From the NCBI RefSeq assembly GCF_028769735.1, contig NC_088177.1, positions 15,502,599-15,566,598 on the forward strand: 64,000 nucleotides of DNA. The letters run 5' to 3'. A program made the position numbers and the translations under genes. The notes beneath the pieces are model-generated. The model was given only the letters and a program-made list of their open reading frames with translations, ran no database searches and had not been told where the DNA came from. This DNA comes from Zonotrichia leucophrys gambelii. Lineage: Eukaryota; Chordata; Aves; Passeriformes; Passerellidae. Of the stretch, positions 25,901-36,700 are shown one piece after another (the first letter of the stretch is position 1; every line of letters starts with the position of its first letter).

Positions 25901-28900
25901 CTCAAAAAATCCTCCAAATATTCTTCCCTTTGAATTAATTCCTCACTGCCTCTGTTTGCATGGAATGTGAGTGATATGAACTGAACTATTGACTCATCAA
26001 TGTGCTATGCAGGGAGGGCATTTTTGATTTTATTTTTATTGCTTGTCACTTGAGGTCACTCCCTCAACCATTTCTTTCCAGTTAAATAAATCCTCTGAAT
26101 GTTTTCCTCCTTGTTGGATTTCTGAGCTATGATGCCCAAACATTTGAACATTCATTTTCTTAGATTAAATAGTAACTATTTACTGTTTATGCTTCTATGC
26201 TCAGAGCAAACTGTTCTGTATCCTCTGTACAATCCAACAAGTAATGTTTGTTGTGACTGAGCACTTTTCCCTTGAATCAATATAAAAATGTTACTCACAG
26301 GTGCAGCAAGTTAGCCTCACAAAAGAAAAGAATAGTCTTAGGAACTGCTGCTAGAAGGGGTAGAAATACTTGAATAGATAATAGTTGTCTCTGGTCCTTA
26401 GTTCACTTTTGGAAAGTATCACCCTAGAACAAATGAAATGGAGCCAACGTAACCATTTAAAATAGTAAAGTAAACAATTCATGTCGTAGTCAAGATAATC
26501 CTTAATTTCTGCTGCTTATCTGAGATCTGCCCTGCTGATCTGATGGGAGGATTTAACCTTCCTGAAAGCTGTTTTCAGTATATGTGCTTGAACTGGGAAG
26601 ACCTCTTTGCACCTGCTTTTCAGAGCCCTTTCTCCTAGGAGATTAATGCTGCTATGCCCCTTTTAGAAAGGAAAACCTCTGAAATATGGATTATTTTTAG
26701 AGAGCTATACTTGGAATATTTTGCTACAATACAGCTTAAGGGAAATACTTTAAAAATAATGCCTATTTAAATTATCCTCTTTTTTCTTTCCTGAAGAACC
26801 TTGTTGCCTTAAATTCAAATAATTTTTGTCTTACAAAAGAACATGTATAGTTGTGGGAATTAAAAAGAGAATAATTGGCTTATGGTAACTGCTGGTTGTG
26901 TAACCAACTCAAAATAAAAGCTATGGGGAATTTTAATTTCAAATTTCTTTGCTCTGTGTGGAAACCATTTTGTAATTTTCTGTTTCTCTTGGGATACTGT
27001 GTGAAACACAGAATGGCAGAGCAGATGGCGTGTCTTCTCTTTCCAGAGAGACAAGCAATATCACTGTGTTCAAAGGAGAAGTCTAAAGGGGGTTTCAAGG
27101 GATATGGGAAAGCCCAGTCCAACATCTGGATCAATATAAAAATCAGTGTCAGTTTAACAGGTTTAATGTATAATGATTTCCCAAGCAAATGGTGGTGGTT
27201 TTGATGCTGTTTTTACTACATTTCTTATGGCTTATTTTAAATTGGGGAAAAAAAAAAATCTGTCTTCAGATTAAGAGTCTCTGGTATACCTGTGCCTGTG
27301 GGAGGAGGGGAGAGAATCAGTGGGTGAAATGTCTCAGGCTTAGTCATAGTAGGAGCAAGGAGTGATGGCCTGAATTATGCAGCAAAAGTTCTCAGAATAG
27401 TGAATGAGTCACTATTGCCCTTGAACTTTCTGGATCTGAAACTATATTTATCATTTTGCATTGTTCCCAAGCTGTGTAGCTGCAGTCCTACACACAGAGC
27501 AACTTGCATTTTCTGCCCTCACCAGCTAAAAACACAGACAAGGGAATTTCCAGGGAGAGAAGTCAAGGATTGATTTCTTTAAGTGAGTTTTAAGGAAAGC
27601 TTTAATGAAGAGTACCTGCAGTAGGAGATGACTAATGTAGTAATATGAAGGCAATACTAAAAGGTTAAATACAGGAATAAGGCAATAGTGTACAAAATTA
27701 ATTTTTTTTAATTTAAAAAAAGGAAGTGAGTAAAATTAAAGAGTTCCTGTAGGGTCAAGTATCACAGAGTACTGTTCTGAGAGGCAAATATTTTTGTGAA
27801 TGTAGTAGCCTTTTCTTTTCCTTCCTACCACCGTATCTGAAATGTTCTGAACAGAAACCAGAGCACTGAAAGGAAAGATCCAGATCATTACATTTTCATT
27901 CTTCCACTTCTCCCCCTACAGTATAAGAGATGAATTGGACAAGTTTTTGCACCAGGTTGTGGCCAAACAGCTGGCTTAGAAAAGAGTGCAGCTGTCACAC
28001 CAGCAAACCACCTTGGCACTAAAATTCTGAATCTTGTAGTGTCTGCAGAGCTGTGTGTTCAATTAGTGACCAAATGCACATTCTGGAAGAGACAGCACTC
28101 ACAGTCTCTGGTCTTAGAACAGCAGACTCTAGAAAAAATGAAAAAGGTGCTTGAGAGACTTCTATCTTTAGAGTATTTTACGTAACACAATTTTTAAAAT
28201 GAGAAATATTATTATTGGGCAGCAGGATAAAAGAGGCAGTATTGGCTTGCCAAAAAGGACTTAGCAAATGGAAATCCAAAATTAGTTCCAGGAAATATAA
28301 TAGGTAACGTAATAAGTACGTGAGAAATGCAGGTACTTTGCATTTTTGTATGTGAAGTTACTGCAGCACAGGATTACACATCCCACACTGGTATTTCAAG
28401 TTTCCTTGATCAGTGGGAAGCAAAACCATTGGTGTGTGGAGGCTCATTTTATAGGCATAGATTATCAGCTATCTTTATATCTTCCTCCAAAAGCCCTCAT
28501 GGCTGTTGTGACAATTTATTAGCATAGGGAATTCCTGTGGGTATTTGTGCTGCCGGGTAAGTGGAAGCACAAGGCAAGACTACTCTCCATGTCTATTTGT
28601 AGTTATCTCAGAGTGCACGAAAAATGGGTAACAGAACCTTCTTCTCTGTTTTATGGGGTCTTTAAGAGGAAGTTACTATGCCTAAACAGCTGAAAGTTGC
28701 AATCTGGGGGGTGGTGGAAAACAAAATATCGGTATCTTCAGAGTAAAACATTTCAAATAAAGTGTGCAGCAAGATCATTTTAACTCAGAATTGCAGCTTT
28801 TCCGCCCCCACCTCTGCCAAACATAATAAACATAGCCGATGAAATAAACCTCAATGCATGGGGAAATTGTTCACAAGGAAATTTAGCAGTAATAAACTCC

Positions 28901-29719
28901 CAGCTCCACAAGTATTTACATTTTTGCTCTGAAAATTAAGGTTCCTAAACTGAGAAGACTAGGGACAATTAAAAAACTGGTTTGCATATTGACATTACTG
29001 AGGAAGTAAGATGACAGGAAATTTTGTCTTCTACTGTTACCCATAATGGATAAAATTTGCTAATATAGATTTGTACTCATTCAGGACAAATTTAGCAGTT
29101 GGTGATGTGAGCAAAGTTTCACCAAGTAACTGCAAAATCTGTGGCTCCCAAAATGCCATATCCTGACAGCTGTGACAGAAGCTTAAGTGTATATATAGTG
29201 ACATTTACACCTTGTGCTGAAGCCCTGCAGTTATTTTCTGCAACTTTTCTCTGCTACATTTTTTCTTTTAGGACTTCACAACCATGGGTCAGTGGCTCCC
29301 AAACTGGGACCTGTAGGTGAGCAGCAGCAAAATTTCCACACTCTGATTAAATGTTTGATAATGTGAACATGAAGAATGGCCACACCCAGTTCACCTAGGC
29401 AGCCAGGTGGTTGATTTTTGTGGGTTTGTGTTTGGTTTATTTATTTTTCTCAAAACCCAAAAACTTGAGACATTTGACCAAGCCTTACAGCCTCCAGAGT
29501 AAGTTTTGGCAATGAGCTATGCAGTTACCCTTTTATTGAAAGTACATGGAAACCCCTTAGGAGCTCTGCTCCTTGCCAGAAGCGTTTGACCCCAAAAATG
29601 TGGGAACAACCATTTCTTCTGAGTGCATTTCCAAGGGGCTCCTGTTCCCTGAGCCTTTTCCTAAGGTGTCTGGTGGGTGATGGATGCAGGCTCTGTTCAT
29701 CCTCCTCTCTCCTCTGGGC
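20000..29719. other. Intergenic, right part up to the promoter-proximal CR1
   Basis: Mostly AT-rich unique DNA with one minus-strand CR1 (24815-25131). Exact AP-1 heptamers occur at 22183, 25990 and 27405. No exon or RNA gene could be supported. Unannotated distal GLS regulatory sequence is possible but cannot be shown from sequence alone. Confidence 0.6.
24815..25131 (-). mobile_element. CR1 LINE 3' fragment (minus orientation)
   Basis: It begins ATCATGGAATGGGTTTGGG and continues with GTTGGAAGGGACCTTAAA, which is the reverse complement of a CR1 3' end. The body follows the CR1 consensus phrase by phrase (for example GAAGAATTTCTTCCCAATAT) until about 25131. It is about 320 bp, 5'-truncated, with no intact ORF. 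Confidence 0.88.
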
Positions 29720-29947
29720 TGAGCGCTGCAGTTGTGTCAGCAGAGGTTTAGGTTGGATATTAGAATATGTTTCACCCCGAGGATGGTCGGGCATCCCCAG
29801 GGAAGTGGTCACAGCCTGACGAGAGTTCGAGAAGGGTTCGGACAAAGCTCTCAGGCACAGGGTGAGGGTCTTGGGGTGTGCTGTGCAGGGCCAGGAGCTG
29901 GATTCCATGGTCCTCGTGGGTCCCTTCCAACTCGGCGTATTCTGTGC
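29720..29947 (+). mobile_element. CR1 LINE 3' fragment (plus orientation) next to the GLS CpG island
   Basis: It contains the CR1 phrases GAGGTTTAGGTTGGATATTA, CCCAGGGAAGTGGTCACAGC and GTGGGTCCCTTCCAACTCGG, and ends TATTCTGTG, the degenerate CR1 terminal repeat. It is 5'-truncated. Its 3' end is about 460 bp before the GLS start codon. The exact 5' boundary is uncertain by some tens of bases. Confidence 0.85.
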
Positions 29948-30265
29948 TCCTGCCGGCACGGCGGAGGCGGTGCGCTTCGTAATCAAAAACATACAGTTTT
30001 AAAAAATGGCCATATCCATGGCAACCTGAACCCGACACCGCCGCAGCCCAGCCCGCTCCCAACGCCTTTACACGTCGCAGAGCGAGGGAGGGAAGGAAGG
30101 AGGGAGCAGAGGAATGAGGGAGGGAGGCGGCGCCCCGGGGCCCCCCTCAGCGCTCCGGGTCCGTCCGCTTGGGGCGCTGCTGCTCCCGCCCCGCCGGCCG
30201 CGCGCGACACCAGCGGCCCCGCGGGGAGACTCGGCCCGCGCCGGGGGCGTGGCAACAGCCTTGAG

Positions 30266-30273
30266 TGACGTCC
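30266..30273 (+). promoter_or_regulatory. CRE-like site TGACGTCC
   Basis: It differs by one base from the full CREB/ATF octamer TGACGTCA and lies 136 bp before the GLS start codon, 8 bp upstream of a CCAAT box. Motif match only. Confidence 0.45.
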
Positions 30274-30280
30274 TTAGTGA

Positions 30281-30285
30281 CCAAT
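30281..30285 (+). promoter_or_regulatory. CCAAT box 1 (GACCAATGGG context)
   Basis: CCAAT followed by GGG is a good NF-Y context. It is the distal of two boxes 41 bp apart, a spacing close to four helical turns. Confidence 0.55.
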
Positions 30286-30321
30286 GGGCGCACCGCAAGC
30301 CTGACAGTTAAGTCGGTTCGG

Positions 30322-30326
30322 CCAAT
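30322..30326 (+). promoter_or_regulatory. CCAAT box 2 (GGCCAATGGCG context)
   Basis: The second NF-Y-type box lies 83 bp before the start codon. It overlaps an in-frame ATG at 30325, which argues that this ATG is promoter DNA and not part of most mRNAs. Confidence 0.55.
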
Positions 30327-30408
30327 GGCGCGCGGCGGCGGGCGGGCGCAGCGCTGTGCGAGAGGCGCGGCCGGGCGGCGCGGCGGGCAGTCGGCGCGGT
30401 GGCGCAGG

Positions 30409-30752
30409 ATGATGCGGCTGTGGCGCTCGGCGCTGCTGCGGGAGCTGCTGCTGCTCGGCCCGCCGGGGGCGGCCGGCGGCGGGGCCCCGGCCCCGGCACC
30501 CGCCGCCGGGACCAGGCGCCTCCAGCCGCCGCTCGCCGCTCTCGGCGCTAGCCCGCCCGCCGCCCGCCGCGGCCCGGCTGCGCTGCCGGCAGCGCGAGGT
30601 CTGTGCACCCGCTCCGAGGGAGCCTTGGAGGAGCCGGGGAAGGGGGCGCAGGCGCCGTCGCCGACTCCCGGCGAGCCCCCCGCCGACAGCGGCCACAACA
30701 ATAACCACGGCGGCGGCAGCAAAGAGATGGCCGTAGGCGGCGGCGGGGAGAA
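30409..30752 (+). CDS. GLS: GLS exon 1: mitochondrial presequence and low-complexity linker
   Basis: It encodes 114 codons plus two bases of Asn115. It starts [17 protein letters not shown], a basic/hydrophobic amphipathic presequence, followed by a Pro/Ala/Arg-rich stretch. ARGL at residues 62-65 aligns with the human ARGL just before the known mature N-terminus, so processing after Leu65 is inferred. A Gly/Asn/His-rich run (residues 95-103) follows. Only the ends resemble human GLS; the middle is diverged and the exon is 14 codons shorter overall. The donor is GTGAGT at 30753. If intron 1 is retained, translation stops after one more lysine. Confidence 0.93.
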
Positions 30753-33700
30753 GTGAGTGTGGAAGGGGCGGCGGGCGCGGGGGATGATGCGGAGGCGCCA
30801 TGTGAGCGCCGCCTCCCCCTCGCACGCGTGGTGCCTGCGGAAGGGGCCGGGCCGCGCCGGGCGGGCGCTTCCCCGGCAGGTGCGGGGACCCCGGGGCCGC
30901 CGGGTCCATCCCGGCCGTTCTCCGGGCGGTGCGGGCCCCGCTGCCGGCGGCTCGGAGCGAGAGGGAGGCAGGCGCACACGCGTGGCGGGGGCGTGCGCGC
31001 CGCTCGGGGCTCCGCTCCCCGCGGCGTGCGGCCCGGGCAGTGCCCCGGTACCCCCGGCCGTCCCTCCCGCCTGGTGCGGGGGTGCCGTCCCTGGGGAGGC
31101 CCGGCACAGGTGGTAGGGTGGCTTCGGTAGCGCTTCCACTTGGCTAAAAATATTTTTCAAGAGGAGCGAAAGCTGTGTCATCTCGCATTAATTATTAGAG
31201 GCGGTGTGCACGGTGCGTAGTGCTGCCTCGGAGGTTTTGCAGCAGTGTCTTCTCCGCGGATGCGTCCCTGTGTAACCTGCCCTAGGGTGACCCAGCCTTG
31301 GCAGGGGCATTGGGGACTGGGTGATCTGCAGAGGGCCCTTCCAGCCCTAACTATTCTGTGATCTAGTGCAGCCAGGGACAGATCCGTCTGTGGTGAGTAC
31401 AGATGTTTATAGGTGCTGCAGGATGTGTGCCTGTGCCAAGGTCCTTGCTTGTCCCTTAGAGACAAAGGTATGTGCAGGTAGTACAATGGTAGGGCTGTAT
31501 GTTTCTATTAAGTTAATATTCCTTTAGTCAGAAACGGAAATACTCCTTAAAAAAAAAAAAAACACCCAAAACCCGTGGGAGACAGGTGTATCAGCTCCAG
31601 TTTTTACACCTGGCAATGGATCCCAGAGGTTGAGTATAGTAATGAGGTAAATGGTTTGACAGAGCATTCTTTTCTGTTAGTCTTCAGCATTATGCAAGTC
31701 TTGATTATTCATTTCCTAGCATCCCCTGTCTTGACAGTCTGTACATTGGCTGGTTGAACCTGGGTACATTTAGAATCTCAGAAAACCTTTTACAAGAAGT
31801 TTGACCGCTCAACTGCCAGCCCCATGAAGACTTCTCCTTTGTATATGTTTGAAATGTACCCCATGGCATTTCTGTAGGCACCCTGTGCTCTGATTATGGG
31901 GTGGCATAATTAAAATTAAACCCAAGCTGCTTTCCCAGGCTTTGCTATGCTTATTACCTGGATTAAAAGAGCAAATGACAGAAGAAACAGGGCTGAGAAA
32001 GGAGTACCTTGTTTTGACACTGAGCAAAGTCTGTTAGTCTAATGCTAAGAGGAAGTCTGGGGAAGATTCCACAAAGCCAGTCAGGAAGCCTTCAGCCCTT
32101 AGCTTGTTAATAGTTCTGCTTTTGAGCTGTGGTTTGTGGGGTTTTTTTTTAGCGTGAACTTCAATATGGCAGGTGGGGAGAGAGGCTGTGACCTTGTTCT
32201 TTCCTGCTTTTTCCCTCCAGATGCATCAGCTACTCCGCCTGGTTCAGTGGGGTACAGCCTGCTCTAAAGGCATCACCAGTTACTTCTGCTGTCAGATGCC
32301 TTAAAAAATGCATGCCCGTCAGGTTATGCAACCCTGCAATATAATACACAATCATAACGGATAGTATTTCTAAATTTATGCCCTTCTTCAACAAATATGA
32401 GGTCTCCTCTTTGAATTAGCTCTCTAGATAATGTTTTGGAACAAAAAAAATATCCTTCTGTAGTTGAATAGGTGTGGTTTATAAAGCCTGCACTTCTGTT
32501 TTCAAGCAGAAATACAGACATAGAAAACTTTGGAAAAAACCAGCATGGCAGCTGTGATGGGTTTTTGAGGATATTGCAGAGGTGATTTATTGAAGAGGTA
32601 ACATTTTCTTAAACTGAGCTGTTATTGGCTTCCTACAGCTAGCATCAATTAGGGCAATTCTTTAATTTCTAACATGTGTGGTAAAGCTATGTAATCACAA
32701 ACCAGTTAAACAATTTAAATAATTTTTGGCTTTTGACAAATGGATGTATTTGAAAGTCATATGTTTGTTCTTAAAATCTTACTGCAAAATGAACAGGGAG
32801 AAATTCTATAAAACATCTAGCATGTAGTTACAAACACAGAAAAAGCTAGAAACTTTCTTTTCAATTCAGGTTGTGCAGGAGTTCCTGTTGGCACATTGGT
32901 CAGGCTACTAGATACTTTCATTTTTACTTTTCTTGAAGCAGAACTGTGAGTCTTCCTTCAAGCATTTGTCAATGGTACATTCCATGTGGAAGTCATTGCT
33001 ATATTAAGACAGAGTGCAGGCTCGAGAAGAAAAGTGAGGTTCTTCAAAAGACAGGTGTCTGAACTGCACTGACAACTGGGCTAAGTCTGTGTCCTGCTGA
33101 TTCCAGTGCTTTGCCATCCATAGTGTCTTAACATTTGAGAGGTGTTTGGCAAAGGGATTGTGGACTCAACTGGCAATAGCCTTTTTCTTTTTTAGTTAGT
33201 GTGGGGGGACTTTTTTTTTCTATTTGATTACAAGGTCATGGTTCTGGGATACTGAAATAACCCATGATGTCAAAAGACAGCAGTAAGGTTTTCCTGTTTA
33301 TTTGCTTTCCTAACACTCCTTGTGTACAGAGTAGGAGTTGCAAGTAAAAGCCTAAAATGTTCTCTGCAAAGATTACACAGAAATTTAGAACAGTTCAATT
33401 CCTCTTAGTGAGGATAAATTATGAGGTCTGTGGCTGATGAAATAACTAGTATCCCATTGCATAACCAGATCCTCTGGTGCATTTTTTCCATAACATCTTC
33501 CACCACCTCCTTATCCCTGCTCTCCAGCCTTCACACTGTGTATCCAACTGAAACAATGTATTTTGGACAGGAAAAATAATTGAGCTTAAACTGAGAGTGG
33601 TCACAGACCAGTAAATTTAATTAATAGGAATTGTGGATTAAAACACAATAGTATCTATGCTCATGCCTCAGTTATTAAAACACAGTAGCCTAAGACACTC

Positions 33701-36700
33701 CTCAGTTACAGATGTGTATAATATTTAATACCCTTTGCTCCTGCTTTCAGTGTAACTGTTCTTCATTTGTTTTTACTTTCAGTGTAAGAGTTCATCTTGT
33801 ACTAGACACTAAAGAGATGAAATAGTTTATTTTAGTAGAAGCTATTTCTAAATTAAAAATGCCTTGATTAAGGTGAGAGGGAAAGCAAAATGTGAGTGAC
33901 CCTAACTTTTGAAAGCTAAATTGGTCACTTCTTTAGCTAAATTGCAATAGTGCTAGACACTGGTATATAGAATATCACAAAACAGTTACACGAAGTGGTT
34001 TTGTTTTGTTTTTAATGACAAGGGAGTGGTAGTGCTCTTTTTTAAGGGCAGGGATAAATTCTGGAGATACTTTTAAAAATTAATTTGCTTTTACAGACCA
34101 GATAAGAGAGGAATAACAAGTAAGCAGGCTGTGTTTCATTTTGCTGATACTTCTGATGGAGTGTGGATACAATACTCAGCCATGTGAGAAACAGAAGTGC
34201 ACTTTTATTAGACCTTTCATGACTTCTGTAGAGGCCATGGTTTTGAAGCTAGAGTTTGTTTTTTTTTTACCAGAAACACTCTAGCTACTAAACATGTCTA
34301 TCTTTGATCTAAGTTTATAAATATGTAGTTTGCTCTTGAACAATGGTAGTTCTTGCGTAAATAGCTGCCTGCCTCTGTTATGGGAGCAGTGTCTCACTGT
34401 AGGAGTGGACAGGGAGCAGTTGCTGAGTGACTTGGCAAGTGTTGGAGATACAACCAAGATACACAGCATGTGTAGTATGGTGACAGCTTCTTCACAGTGC
34501 CTGTCTTAGGTAGAGTGGCTGCTGACTGTGGCTTGCAGCTTTCATAGAATCCCAGAATAGTTTGGGTTGGTAGAGACCATTTAAAGGTCACTTAGTCCAA
34601 ACCCCTCTGCAATGAGCAGGGACATCTTCAACCAGATCAGGCTGCTGAGAGGCTCATGCAGTCTGACCTTGAATGTTTCTGGGGTGGGGACCTGTTTCCA
34701 GGTCTGGTCGCCCTGTTCCAGCATTTCACTACTCTCACCATAAAATTTCTTCATTATCTCTAATATAAAGCTGCCCTCTTTCAGTGGAAAACCATTATGC
34801 CTCATCCTGTTGTGACAGACTCTGATAAAAACCCCGTCCCCATCTCTCTTACAGACTCACTCTAGGTACTGAAAGGCTGCACTGAGGTTTCCCAGGACCC
34901 TCCTCTTCTCCAGGCTGAGCAACCCTGATTCCTTGAGCCTTAACTCCTAGGGGGACGTGCTCATCCCTCTGTCATCTTGGTGGCTTCCTCTGGACCTGCT
35001 CCAGTGGGCTGATGTCATTGCTGTGCTGAGGGCCCCAGAGGTGACTGTGGTACTCTGTGTGGGGTCTCAGCAGAGTGCAGTAAAGGGGAAAATCCTCTCC
35101 TTGACCCCCTGCCCATGCTGCTCTGCACACAGCCCAGGACATGTTTGGCTCTAGTGCCTGTGCCTGGGTTGTGTCCAGCTCCTCCACCAGCACCCACAGA
35201 TGCTTCTCAGCAGGGCTGTTCTTCTGTTCTTCCCCTGGGATGTGCTGATTGCAGGAGTTACCCTGGCCCAGGTGTAGGACCCTGTACTTCACCCTGCTGA
35301 GCTTCATGAGTTTCACACCTGGACCAGCTTTTTGAGTGCATCCAGGTCCCTCTGGATATTGGCCCATCCCTCAGGCTTGTCACCTGCACCTCTCAGCTTG
35401 GTGTCTTTGGCAAACTTGCTGATGCTTCATTTGATCCCACTGTCGGTGTCATTGATGAAGATCTTCAATGGTCCCTGAGGGACCATTGTTTGTGACAGTA
35501 ATTGTAACCTCATTTTTATGACTGGTGTCATATTTGTTACAAATGCCGGAAACTATTACTAGCAATATCATATCTGTATATCATTTGTTGTTCTGCAAAT
35601 CCTGTTCTGCATTTTGGCAGTTCCATCCTGAAGTACAGAGTAAGAATCTTCCACATTATTTGAAATTTAATATTGTTTTTATCCTAGAAATTCAGCATTT
35701 GTTAAAATGAAGTCCCCCCTCAGAATCTGGTGTAGATATTGTACTGATGCAAAAGGAGGATCTGAAAGGAGGACTGCAGAGTCCTTGTGCTTGGAATTCC
35801 TATGTTGGCTTTTCTTTGTATTTAAAAATCCAGTCCACCAGTATTGTAGTCCACCGATTAGTATACTACCAAAGAATTCTAGTTGTTCAATGGTCTAGTG
35901 CTTTTTTTTTTTTTTTTTTTTTAAGAAGGTAAAGAAAAACCAAAAGTCATTATTCATGAAATCAGGTAAACTGGAATTTCCACTTAATTTGACTGTGAAA
36001 ATTGCAAGTTCCCTGACCTGAAAAACAGCTTTTTACCATGTGTGGAACAGAATTATCTTGCTAAGTGTGTTCACAGTGCCAAAACACATCTTTTAGGTTA
36101 AGCAAACATCAGTTACTGACATCACTGATCTGATAAAGTGCAGAGCAAGCCTTTTCACCCCTATTTAGCTGATAAACTTTACCAAAAGATGGACTATTTG
36201 ACAAGGAGCAATTTTCTGTAAATATATTGAATGTCATCCTCTTTGCTTTGGTCGTCTGTGCAGCTCCATTGTTTAATTAGGCTGAGTGACCCAATATTGA
36301 ACAACAGCAGATGTGAAAGATATGAAAACCACGTTGAGAGATTTTCTGCTGTGAGAGGTGCACGTCTCTAAAACAGATTAAAATCTTTTGAAGAGGCAGG
36401 TAAAATCTTGGTTAAATGGCTGAAGTATTTTTCTGCATCTTCCCAGATAGAAATTCCATACTTGGAACAGCTGTAAAATTGAGTAATTGCTCAGAAATTT
36501 GTAATTAAATAGGTTATCAGTTAACATTTCTCAGTGTGTTTGCTGGCTGGTTTTGCCAGGGTGAAATAGCAAAGTTTCCTCTGCCAGACCTTAAGCAGTC
36601 CAGAAATGACTTGTGTAGCAGCAACCCTGCTTAAAACATGAAATGTCAGCATTTTGGGGAGCTCAGTTGAATGCTTTGTGTAAATGATGAATATGTAGGG

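Larger units (their letters stand above)
30000..31130 (+). promoter_or_regulatory. GLS: CpG island and promoter region of GLS
   Basis: GC content and CpG density rise sharply near 30000 and fall after about 31130, unlike the AT-rich DNA on both sides. Exon 1 is inside it. There is no clear TATA box near the start, as expected for a CpG-island housekeeping promoter. Upstream of the ATG lie a GC/KLF-type box (GGGGGCGTGG, 30243-30252), a CRE-like octamer and two CCAAT boxes. The transcription start is not visible from sequence and is inferred to lie between about 30280 and 30400. Confidence 0.85.

Noticed and set aside
1..30000. Search for NAB1 exons, the gene upstream of GLS in other vertebrates
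   Set aside because: No segment matching NAB1 domains was recognised. It probably lies farther upstream.
30265..30408. Extension of the GLS frame upstream to 30265
   Set aside because: The frame is open, but the codon at 30265 is GTG and the stretch includes both CCAAT boxes. The human-like MMRL start at 30409 has better context.
30147..31181. A 344-residue open frame on the minus strand across the GLS promoter and exon 1
   Set aside because: It is a by-product of the CpG island, where stop codons are rare. Composition is Pro/Ala/Arg-rich with no domain, and it lies opposite the recognised exon 1.
34957..35367. Frames within the intron-1 CR1
   Set aside because: They are antisense or degenerate pieces of the CR1 reverse-transcriptase region, not genes.
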